Of a stretch of 44,099 nucleotides of DNA, positions 22,845-31,690 are shown piece after piece. A program made the position numbers and the translations under genes. The notes beneath the pieces are model-generated. The model was given only the letters and a program-made list of their open reading frames with translations. It was not told the origin of the DNA and ran no database searches. Location: positions 1 to 44,099 of the forward strand of contig JABANP010000442.1 in NCBI GenBank assembly GCA_013115135.1, read 5' to 3'. Every line of letters begins with the position of its first letter. Within the stretch, counting starts at the first letter, position 1. Origin of the DNA: Perkinsus olseni. Its lineage: Eukaryota > Perkinsozoa > Perkinsida > Perkinsidae.

Positions 22845-23197
22845 ATGCCGTTTTATGAGCAATCGGCAGGCTACAAGCTGCCGGAGGGCATGTGGGAGAA
22901 GGAGGAGGCAGCACTAGGCCGGGGTGGATCGGGCCCTCGGATGGGATTCGCTAGGAGGGAACGCTACAAGAGATGGACTAAGTGGTTTGCTGGCGGATGT
23001 AGTACTCTGGACGGCCGCACGTCGCGGGGTGACGGAATTGAACCATTTCAGGCGTCCTCGGGGGACTAGGGACGGCCCTCGTCCAGTGCGTACGGTACCG
23101 AACTCTAAGGGGGCAGAGTGGCAATATAGTGCAAGGATCGATCATGGTGGGAGCTCTCACCATGTTTGAGTTTATGATACTCTTCCGTAAGCGTTGA
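22845..23197 (+). CDS. Small protein with two transmembrane helices (about 99 aa)
   Basis: Exon 1 (22845-22998) and exon 2 (23052-23197) join in phase across a 53-nt intron (GTAGTACTC...CATTTCAG). Exon 1 encodes MPFYEQSAGYKLPEGMWEKE, a Gly-rich stretch and FARRERYKRWTKWFAGG. Exon 2 encodes a first helix (VLGGLGTALVQCV), a basic/polar loop (RYRTLRGQSG) and a second helix (SIMVGALTMFEFMILF), ending RKR and TGA. The order of basic N-terminus, two helices and a short charged loop resembles small mitochondrial inner-membrane proteins such as HIG1/Rcf1, but key HIG1 residues are not clear, so I leave it unnamed. It lies 108 bp upstream of the Rad5-like start, on the same strand. Confidence 0.68.
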
Positions 23198-23305
23198 CGA
23201 TACAACATGTTTCGGTCGGAGATAGGCTCTGATGTTGCCGAGTTCAGTGCTTCGGGCTTGTCACAGGGCTGCGGGGTGGTTTATATACTCGAGGCAGCGT
23301 GTGCC

Positions 23306-26300
23306 ATGAGCTCTTCCTCCTCCTCATCGTCATCCCAGCCCCCAACTAAGCGGCTCCGTGTAGCGGGTGGCGTGGACTCGGAGACTATAGCGATGTTTAG
23401 AAGTCTGGTGGGCAACAGTCCAACTGAGGAGAGACTACAGGACTTACTGAGCGCCGCCAAGGGCAACCTGGAAAAGGCAGTTGATTTATATTTCGCCCAG
23501 GTAAAGTGTGGCTGGTGTGATACGTCCTGCGTCGGGCTATAGCTTGAGATAAATTTCTGACACCTCTAGCTCTTCACTGAGTGAACGAGTCTCGTTATGA
23601 GCATAGATCTCAGAATTCGATAATCGAACGTCGATTCACATTACCCGCAAGGCCACTATTTTGTGATAGCATTGCGGTCCTCACTAGCCAGAGCCCAGTT
23701 GATTCTCCAAGTTGTCGATCAGATCGATTCCGAGAAGGTTGCGCAGTACGTGATGAGGGCGCGTCACAGTGGCTCGGAGAGTATTCGGAGAATATCAGAG
23801 CCGAATTCACGGAGCCGGCAGTCAGCGGAGCGGAAGACCGGGAAGAATTTTTTCGAATCATCCAGCAGTAGTGAGCGGAAACCCGTGGATCTACTGAGGT
23901 GGATGAGGGGCGAAGCATCCAGCCCACGCAGTCCCGTTTCGAGCGGAAACTCCGGAGAGAATCTTTTGTCGGAGCTGAAGAGCACAGGGATTGTATTGGG
24001 AGAAATCAATACCTTCTGTATGTGCACCCGACCGATGTCGGCGGGCGAGAATAGAATGAAGCCCGGCAAGGCATTAAATTTGACCTGCACATTCAAGGAG
24101 CCGAAAGGAGTCCGACGAACCGGTGGCAGAAGGAAGACTGTGAATCTCGGGGACCGGGTACTCCGAGGGACTGCCATAGCCCGTCTCAGCCAGCCTCAGC
24201 TGAGTCCTCCCAGCAATGAGGTTGGAAATTTGCCTGGGTCGATCGCGCAAGTTCTATCGCCCTTGGTGATGCTGGATCTGGGGCTGTCAGTGACAGCTAG
24301 AGTAGGCGCGCTGGCAGCGTATGCTGGGGTCATCGGCGGCCCTGTACGGATGGGCGACAACATACCCATCACCTTGACGGTCATGGTGGACAGTCACGGG
24401 CTGAAGGCCACTACCGATAGGAGGCATCTCGCGAGATATTTCGAAGTGGCAGCTGACCAGGAGGGCGTCTATGATAAGCTCAGGGATTGCTGGTGGTCGC
24501 TGCTCACCGATGGGGAATGCCTTGGCTTGAAGCCAACAAAAGCTGTAAGGCCTTGGGAGACGGTGGGGATGGTAGATGATGTCGTTATTGTCAGGCAAGT
24601 TGGAACATAGGTGACGCTAAGGCCGTATCGTCACCCGAGACGGAGTCGTTGGCGTCACCTTCCGGGGAGGGGACTGAGGATGAGGAGGTTGATGAGGCTG
24701 AGGGCGAGATGTCCGCGCAAATGCAGGAAGTAAGCTCGCCTGTGTCATCTAGGCGAGGGAAAGCGTCAATGGCCCAGAGTGATAGTTGCGCTGCGGGGTC
24801 GTAAAAGATTATTCTTATTCCCTCAAAGGTCCTGAAGACTAGAGATGGCTCTACTGAGTACTTGGCACGATTGAATTTACCGGGGATGTACCCTCCATCA
24901 GGAGTGATGGCGTGTGAGCTGAAACCCTACCAAGTAGGATATGGTCTCTGGCGGTAAGATAACCTTGTCGTTGGCAGGCACAAGCTCTCGGATGGATGAT
25001 GAAGCGAGAGTGGCCAGCAGAGTGTGGCGGCCTTCCCGAGGAAGCGATCGCCCTGTATGCTGATGCTGTCGGTATGTCGGAGCCTTCGCCACTCGCGCCA
25101 GCCCGTCACACTGTAGATGCGCATGAGACCGCTGAGGTAGAGAAGTCGGAGGTGACACTGCATCCTTCCTGGGCTGAGTTTCCGACCAAAGATCCCAACA
25201 CAAAGTAGAGCCCTAGCGACATGTCACTAGGATCAGCCTTCACTCCACTCAATGCCAGGCTATATCTGCATGCATCGAGAGCAGAGGCTTCTGTGGAATT
25301 TCCTGGCGCAGCGCCGGACTGCCTGGGCGGGATACTAGCTGATGAGATGGGGCTCGGGAAGACCATTATGGCCCTATCACTTATCGCGACGGATCGGTGG
25401 CTGCTAGATCGGGGTGTGGAAGTGCAACCCAAAGTCTCTGGAAAGGTGGGCGGCTAGCTCTGCAAGCTAGCCTACAATTGACATCTTCGCTCGTCCAACC
25501 GCAGCCGTCGTCATCACATCACGTCCAAGGATTCGTCCGAAGATCTTCTTAGGAAACTTCGAGTCCCTGTCGGCTGAGCACCAAGGCCACACTCATCGTT
25601 GTCCCTCTCTCGCTATTGAATCAATGGCAGAGTGAAGCGGTGGAGCATATGGGAGACTCGAAGACATTCGGTAGGGTGGGCTGCATCATGGCAGTCCTTG
25701 TGCGGCACGGATCGTGCTCAGACGCGAAATTCTAGTAGCCATAGTGGTGCTTTTACCATCCCGTTGTGCCGTGAAACATGTCGCTCCCGAGTCCGCGGGA
25801 GGAAGCGAGGCTAGTTGCTCTTATTTCTTTGTCATCCATTGCAAAATAGGGGCAAGTTTCGAGCGGGCGGGGCAGAAACCGAAAGTTATTTCGGAGCCAG
25901 CTGAATGCATATTCTACAGGAGCCTACCTGACAATTATCCTCGGAGGATAGCCTCGCAGCCTCCTGGGGGTATGGTCCTCCATGGCACTCGGTGGGGCCA
26001 GAAGGTCTAAGAACACTCGGTGGGGCCAGAAGGTCTAAGAACACTCGGTGGGGCCGGAAGGTCTAAGAACACTCGGTGGGGCCGGAAGGTCTAAGAACAC
26101 TCGGTGGGGCCAGAAGGTCTAAGAAGGTCGAAGAATCATCGCTTCGAACCGTGTGAGCGGTCCTCCGCCGCAGGACCTTCGGGCAATACGTTACCATCTG
26201 CTACCACTGCACCAGTCTAGGACACATCACCGGCAATTGCCCAGCGTGATTCCACAGCAAAGCAACAGAGGCTTGCACTCGCTGCGCAGGAAGCACAAAA

Positions 26301-29063
26301 AGGAGTGTCGAAAGTGCTCAACGACAGTAGTTAGGTGCAGAAACTGCGCGGACTACAAGGCTGCAAACTGAATTCGGTCTTCTATTCGATCATACCGGAC
26401 CTGCACGGTTCGATGCGATGCCGTGGCTTCCGTCCACTTTGCATTACACGGCACTAGTAGAATCGCTGTTGATTGCACCCTGGTCAACCCAGGGCCCTAT
26501 TTTGAATCGGGTGGGGAGTGATGCTGATGGCAAGCTGATACCCACAACTACCTTCTACATGAGAATTTTGTTCCCTTGGGGAAACTGATATGCTGATGTT
26601 GACGATATCTAGTACCTTTCTTGTGTGCTATGAAGATTGTCTCTACTCTGATGTCTCTCGAGTTCTTACGCCTCTTTAGTCCTCCTCGTTTCGACTGCAT
26701 TGGGATGTATCGGAGCACTTCGGGGGTTCTTGATCGATGACCATTGATAATCTACAGGTAAACCCTTCCAGTATTACGGCAACGAGAGAATGCGAAGTCC
26801 CGAGGAGCTGGTCGCAGCTGCGGATCGGGCCGGCCTGGTGATGACCACCTACGGAGTCGTCACTCGAGACGGGCCCGACATTATGAAAGTGTGCAGTCCC
26901 TTCCGCGACGTGCCTGCCCACTTGGTGTATTGTCTCTCGCTCAGCACATCCGATGGCGTCGTATAGTACTGGATGAGTGTCATCTGATCAAGTCCCGAGT
27001 GACCGCGATATCACGAGTAGTGCGGACGTGTTTGCATGGAGATCGTCTCTGGTGCTTGTCGGGTGAGCTCCCTATCAGTGGCCGTCGCCATATGCTTGGG
27101 TTAGCTGTAGCCTGCAGGTACTCCTGTGCAGAACACTCTAGAAGACCTCTTCCCGATAATACAGGTAGGGGGGACCCTTCACCGTCCTCGTGAACTCCGG
27201 CGGCGAGGGAATTCCGACGACTACCCTCCATCCGGGGTACGTATCAAGAAGGCAATGCTTTTTCCTCATCAGTTCCTCCACGTCGAGCCATGGTCGTCGT
27301 TCGCCTTCTTCAAGAGGCATATAGTGGATCCCGTGAAAGAGGGAGATCAAGCCGGCCGCGCGGCGTTGCATAACATGCTATCTCGTATAATGATAAGGAG
27401 GACTAAGGAGACCAAAGATTCTGATGGACAACCATTAGTGCAGATGCCGGACAAGGTGGGACCGCCGATGGCTCTTCATCAGCGTTTTTTCTGACACCTC
27501 TAGCGACCAATGTTGGAACCAGAGAAAAGAGAAACTATCTTCTGTGTGTCAGCTGGTGCGCACCCTAGAGATTCCTCTTGCCGCTGAGGAAGAGGAGATT
27601 TATACCCATCTCTTCTGGCGAAGTCATCTCGAATTCAACAGCTTCATCGAACGCTCGGAGACTCTACACCGGATGAAGGTAAGCACCAGCCATCCGTAGT
27701 CGTCATCCGTATGTAGCTAATAGATACTCAACCTCATCCTGAGGCTCCGCCAGGCCCTCTGCCACCCGATTCTCTGTCTACCACCGAGACTCGCCAAGGT
27801 GAGGACTCCACCGCGGAGGTGGATGATGCTCTTGGGACGATAACACGTCATCAGAGAAGAAGGTCTCAATGCATCAATCTAGTGCTCTGTTGATGCTATC
27901 GCCTCTTCGCCGCGTCTAAAATCTTTCTTTCTGGGCAGGTCATGGGCAAGGTACCGGTAGATGATGAAGATAATAGCGCTCGCCCGGAAGACGACTCCGG
28001 TATGGCCGAGAATCTTGATGAGCTCTATGATCGACTCATGGGCGGTCCGAAGGATACGTCTCCCCACCGGAAGGATTACCTGAAAAAAGTCATAGACGAC
28101 TTGAAAATATCCGAGTCTCTGCCGGAGTGCGTCATCTGTTTGGAAGCTCTGACCAGCGATAACGTGAAGAAGCAGCCTGTCCTGACGGTGTGCGGTCACA
28201 CGATGTGTCAGCCATGCGCCAATGCTTGCATCAAGCGGGCCGGCTCTTGTCCTGTATGCCGGGCCCCGGTCTCGGTGGAGTCCCTGCAGGTCATACCAAC
28301 TCAGGCGATGGTCAATGCTGTTACGCAGTCGGACGATGAGCAGGAGCGCACGAGTGAGGAGCGAGGGGTCGAATACAAATTCCCTTTGAGTTCTAAGATG
28401 ATGAAGTTGTTGCGGTACGTGAAGAGGGACGTTCGTCGTGGATGGAACGTGGTGGTCTTCTCTCAATGGACTTCCTACCTGTGGATGATATCGCACATGC
28501 TTGACGTCAACCAAGTCCCTTACAGGCTCATCACGGGCAAGCAGAATCAGAATGAGCGGCAGGCGAACGTGGCGTGGTTCAACCACAGGAGTGCCAAGAA
28601 GGACTTCCCGCCGGTGTTGCCTAACCATCTGGACGCCTGTGATGATGTTGAGGTGTCGGAGCCTGAGGATGAGGGGGACAGCGCGACACAAGGGAAGGTG
28701 TTGTTGGTATCTTTGCGAGCTGGCGGTGTCGGCCTCAACCTCACCGCCGGTCGGACCCTGTACTTGCTCGACCTTTGGTGGAACCCCGCTGTGGAGGAGC
28801 AGGCCATGATGAGAGTGCATCGCCTGGGCCAGCAGCATACCGTCAGGATCTATCGCTTCGTCGTACGGGACTCTATCGACCAGCGCATCATGAGTCTTCA
28901 AGCTGGCAAGAGTCGGCTCACTAATATGGCCTTTGACGCGAGCGACGCGGCCGCCCTACAGAAGGACGAGGGTCGAAGCTTGACTTTGGAGGAAATGAAG
29001 ATGCTGTTTAAACCGGGAACGATGGAGCTTCGGGCTGGGAAATCACTGGGGGAATTCAATTAG
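23306..29063 (+). CDS. RAD5: Rad5/HLTF-like SNF2 ATPase with HIRAN and RING domains
   Basis: Expected role: post-replication repair, combining DNA translocase/fork remodelling with RING E3 ligase activity for PCNA polyubiquitination. Exon 1 (23306-23500) has a Ser-rich start, PPTKRLRV and a UBA-like helix (GNLEKAVDLYFAQ). Around 24150-24400 a HIRAN-like region reads GNLPGSIAQVLSPLVMLDLG...MGDNIPITL. SNF2 motifs follow: ELKPYQ (near 24920); Walker A ADEMGLGKTIMALSLI (near 25345); LIVVPLSLLNQWQ (motif Ia); LVMTTYG; Walker B VLDECHLIKS (near 26970); PVQNTLEDLFP; MIRRTKE. The RING is CVICLEAL...CGHTMCQPC...CPVCRAP (28129-28270), between helicase lobes as in Rad5/HLTF. Lobe 2 has VVVFSQWTSYL, SLRAGGVGLNLT and MMRVHRLGQQHTVRIYRF. 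The stop is TAG 29061-29063. Introns number at least ten, mostly short. One is 1,087 nt (25671-26757). Walker B is DECH rather than the usual DEGH/DEAH. Confidence 0.93.
25983..26125. repeat. 28-bp tandem repeat, 5 copies
   Basis: The unit contains CACTCGGTGGGGCCRGAAGG and then TCTAAGAA (period 28). The copies are nearly identical; the only frequent difference is A/G at one position (GCCAGAAGG versus GCCGGAAGG). The near-identity suggests recent expansion. Located in a Rad5 intron just 5' of the zinc-knuckle relic. Confidence 0.92.
26150..26585 (+). mobile_element. Degenerate retroelement (gag/ORF1-like) fragment with CCHC zinc knuckle
   Basis: At 26199-26240 one frame reads CYHCTSLGHITGNC, a perfect C-x2-C-x4-H-x4-C knuckle, and hits a stop soon after. 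Another frame (about 26290-26371) continues with HKKECRKCSTTVVRCRNCAD, a second Cys-rich knuckle-like block. A third frame (about 26373-26582) is open with a C-terminal segment including GKLIPTTTFYMRILFPW. The frame changes and stops indicate decay. Arrays of CCHC knuckles of this spacing are typical of gag or non-LTR ORF1-like proteins. No reverse transcriptase is visible, so the element class is inference. Confidence 0.5.
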
Positions 29064-29237
29064 ACACGTAAGTGTAATGCAGCAGACTTTTCCGCGGAGA
29101 GGGGGCGTTGTGTGTGGGGCAGAAGGGGAAGGTTCAGCAGGAACACCGCCATTCGCCTATGCTCTGAAAGCCGCGACTGAGCTGGGGTATCTGTGACGCG
29201 CTGCACTCGTCCTTGGCGTTCAGTTTTTAACTCTTAT

Positions 29238-29740
29238 ATGATGAAAGCGCTTATTGTGTGGAGTGCCGTCCTTGCCGGCGCTCCCAGCTGCTGCCTGGGC
29301 AAGGAATTCGTCTTCTCTAGCCAGGGTAAGACCGGGTAACAGTCGCACGTCGCAAGTTGACTGACGCTTGCTGCGCTGACGCTGATTCTCTCGGTATCAG
29401 GGCAAGAATTACAGCACCTGTGCCCCCCTGGCCGCTGCCTCCACTACCCTCCTTCATCACCAGCGGAGTGTGTCCCGGTGGATTCCCTCGCCACAGAAGA
29501 GAAGCCCGAAGGTAGGTAGACGGTTCCAGGCCGACTAGGATGGTAGGGCTGTATCCAGGGGTGGTGCCGGCGTTACCCCTACCCCAGCAAGGCGGCGAGC
29601 AACGGTTACTGAAGCTCAGCGGGATGCACAGTATCGAGTGCCTCGCCTCCGAGGTAGGCCGCAATGATGACCTTCAACCTTAGCTACTGTACTTATCGTC
29701 AGCTTGCCGAGGAGGGAATTGTTTCCGAGGAGGGTGGTGA
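29238..29740 (+). CDS. Small secreted Cys-containing protein (about 100 aa, four exons)
   Basis: Exons 29238-29325, 29401-29511, 29588-29653 and 29703-29740 join in phase. The N-terminus is a signal peptide (MMKALIVWSAVLAGAPSCCL, then GKEFVF). The mature part has two C-x4-C motifs: CPPGRC in exon 2 and CRGGNC in exon 4, just before the TGA. The middle is basic (EARRRATVTE). Introns are 75, 76 and 49 nt. I recognise no family. Secretion or vacuolar targeting is inferred from the signal peptide, and the C-x4-C pairs may be disulfides or metal ligands. The last exon is tiny and could be misassigned. Confidence 0.55.
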
Positions 29741-29872
29741 TGCTGAGCCGATCGAAGAGGGTGGGTTTCGGTGGTCTTCCCTCACCCGCTGTCATCATGA
29801 CCACTGGTGACTTCAGGGAGGCCGTCCAAGCCAAGCCGTGAGGGTGCCCGGTGGCTGCCTTCGGTTTCACCC

Positions 29873-30380
29873 ATGAGCATCATTCTCTGCGGTATAGTAG
29901 GATACTTGGCGTACCATCACTTCGCTGGAAGATCTACCTCACCTTCCGCACCAGTTGAGGCGAGGAATGGTGAGTGAAAGGGGCTGTGCCACTCGGCTGA
30001 CAGCAGATCTGTCAGGTGGGGCACCGGAGCATCAGGAGCCGCCGAAGGAGCGGTTGGCCTACCTCGATCGACTGGAGGCGGATGCTACTCGTATCAAGGC
30101 CAGTGATGAGTGGAAAGAAAAGGAGGAAGAGCGGCGAAGGGAGGAGTCCCACAGGTCAGCGAGGGCGCGTTGTCCGTGAACGAAGGACTGTTCGTGTCTG
30201 GCAGGGGGCTGCGGCCACACAAGGGTGACACGGTGAACAGGGCGAGTAAAGGTTTCTGGGACGGCGGCGGCAGCGGTGGTGGGGAGTTGCCGTCGTACAG
30301 GCCGACCAGGAAGGGGCCGAGTCGAGGCTGACGACGATAGGGTAGCAGAAACCACAACTGTTCAGGAGGAGAGCGAGTGA
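29873..30380 (+). CDS. Single-pass membrane protein with charged coiled-coil tail (120 aa, four exons)
   Basis: Exons 29873-29969, 30016-30154, 30205-30251 and 30301-30380 join in phase, giving 120 codons before TGA. The N-terminus MSIILCGIVGYLAYHHFAG is a short transmembrane anchor. A Ser/Pro linker is followed by a charged helix (EWKEKEEERRREESHR) and a basic Gly/Arg region (KGRPGRGRVE), with an acidic end. The layout (anchor, coiled coil, Gly/Arg-rich tail) resembles selenoprotein S/VIMP or SVIP-type ERAD proteins, but I see no selenocysteine context and the match is only architectural. Introns are 46, 50 and 49 nt. Confidence 0.65.
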
Positions 30381-30502
30381 TTCCTCTGGCGGCAAGCTCG
30401 TCACGCGCCAGGGGAGGACGGCATCTCTAGTGTTACATTTCGATGAGGATGGTGCGGTATTGATTTATCATTAATTTTGGGGAGGCGGCCAACAGCCTTT
30501 TT

Positions 30503-31444
30503 ATGATGTCTCTGCCCTACCCCTTTTCTGCTACCGCTGCCGGCCCCACCACCGTCTCCCCGTTAGCCTTCATCATCCCCTCCCTCCTCTACGTGACGGC
30601 TCTCGGCACCTTCGTCCACGCCCCCTTCATGGACAATCTCATCCTCCACTTGGCCTCCCTCGAGAAGCTATGGAACGTCTTCTCGATCATCCTAGGCCTC
30701 CTCTTTGGCTTCTACACCACCGTCAGCTTCTCCCGCTGGTGGTCGGTTCGAACCCTCACCGGCCACGCCGCTGGACGCTCGGTCGACATCACAGTCATCC
30801 TGACTGGGGAAGGCATGGCCCAACACGTGGATCTTAACCGACTGCTGCTGCTCGGGTACGCTGTCCATCTCATAGAGATGGCAGGGGGCCGCGGGGAGGA
30901 CCGAGTCGAGGCCCTGGAGGCGATGGGGTTGCTGAGAAAAAACGACGGTATAGCCCGGCCGTTAAGCGTACCTGCGGTGTACTCGTCCTTCCTGCACTGC
31001 CTCGCCGCCATCGACGACGTCCCCATGCACGTGCGCCTGTCGGTCCAAGCAGATCTGACCGTCTGTCGAGGGTCTGCCGGTGATGCGATGATGTTTTTGA
31101 GCACACCAGTGCCTCCGACCCTCTCCTGGATCGTTCATGGCGGGACTTGGGCCTTCCTGTTGTTCATGCCCTTCGGGTACGTGGCGCCCCTCGCCAACCA
31201 CGACACACAGGCGGTCATCGTCATTTCATCATGTATTTTTATTATCATGCACACTTGGCTCCTCACTACTGACTACGTACTCAATTCAACCAGGGGCTTC
31301 GACCTGCACAAGTACTGGCTCAGTACTGTAGCCACTATCGAGTCCCTCGTGGGCCAATCCATCATAGAGCATCCTCAAGGGGATGAGTCGAAGCCTAGGC
31401 GATCTAGTCGCCGTCGTGGTCTACAGGATAAGAAGAACGCCTGA
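30503..31444 (+). CDS. Bestrophin-like anion channel (no introns)
   Basis: A 313-codon uninterrupted frame from ATG at 30503. Four hydrophobic segments are visible: about residues 18-40, 56-76 (LWNVFSIILGLLFGFYTTVSF), 211-233 (IVHGGTWAFLLFMPFGYVAP) and 240-262. The second is followed by SFSRWW, the Arg-Trp-Trp signature after the pore helix of bestrophins. Then come a cytosolic segment with LNRLLLLGYAVHLIEM and LEAMGLLRK, and a C-terminal helix matching the bestrophin layout (NSTRGFDLHKYWL). The tail is basic (RRSSRRRG). Bestrophins are chloride/bicarbonate channels; activity here is inferred from the fold signature only. The N-terminal selectivity motif is not strongly conserved. Confidence 0.68.
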   Translation: MMSLPYPFSATAAGPTTVSPLAFIIPSLLYVTALGTFVHAPFMDNLILHLASLEKLWNVFSIILGLLFGFYTTVSFSRWWSVRTLTGHAAGRSVDITVILTGEGMAQHVDLNRLLLLGYAVHLIEMAGGRGEDRVEALEAMGLLRKNDGIARPLSVPAVYSSFLHCLAAIDDVPMHVRLSVQADLTVCRGSAGDAMMFLSTPVPPTLSWIVHGGTWAFLLFMPFGYVAPLANHDTQAVIVISSCIFIIMHTWLLTTDYVLNSTRGFDLHKYWLSTVATIESLVGQSIIEHPQGDESKPRRSSRRRGLQDKKNA

Positions 31445-31690
31445 GACCTGTGCCGCATATCATCCATTAGTATCGATTCGAGTTCACAGTCATTAATGCT
31501 GGTGTTGGCCTGCCTGCGTGAGGCGACGAGTGGTTGAGTACCACTCCTTTGCTTAAGACCCGATCATGATTTCATTAGGGGTCGTGGGTCTTGACAAGTA
31601 CAGTGGCGAGTCAGTACTGTGTAACTCCACAACGTTAACATGAACAATCGATGAGCATGGTACAAAGCTGGCCGCACTCAAAACCACTCT
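31445..31690. other. Intergenic gap between convergent genes
   Basis: The bestrophin-like gene (+) and the PX-like gene (-) converge here with about 246 bp between their stops. GACCCGATCATGATTTCATTAGGGGTCGTGGGTC (31557-31590) has imperfect dyad symmetry (GACCC...GGGTC) and could be a shared 3' hairpin. Evidence is weak. Confidence 0.35.

Larger units (their letters stand above)
25671..26757 (+). other. 1,087-nt Rad5 intron carrying repeats and a retroelement relic
   Basis: The exon ending MGDSKTFG (donor GTAGGG at 25671) and the exon starting at 26758 (reading KPFQYYGNERMR) join in phase. Between them lie a 28-bp tandem repeat (25983-26125) and a broken CCHC zinc-knuckle coding region (about 26150-26580). 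The remaining sequence shows nothing I recognise. The insertion splits SNF2 motifs Ia and Ib, so it must be spliced out. Confidence 0.7.

Noticed and set aside
25180..25250. In-frame TAG in the Rad5-like gene (25206-25208) as a true stop or recoding site
   Set aside because: A short intron from GTTTCC to CCCTAG (about 39 nt) removes it in phase and keeps the SNF2 region continuous, so a simple intron is the better explanation.
27879..28901. Minus-strand frame of 340 codons
   Set aside because: It is antisense to the RING/helicase-C exon of the Rad5-like gene, whose motifs are unmistakable on the plus strand; a shadow of biased codon use.
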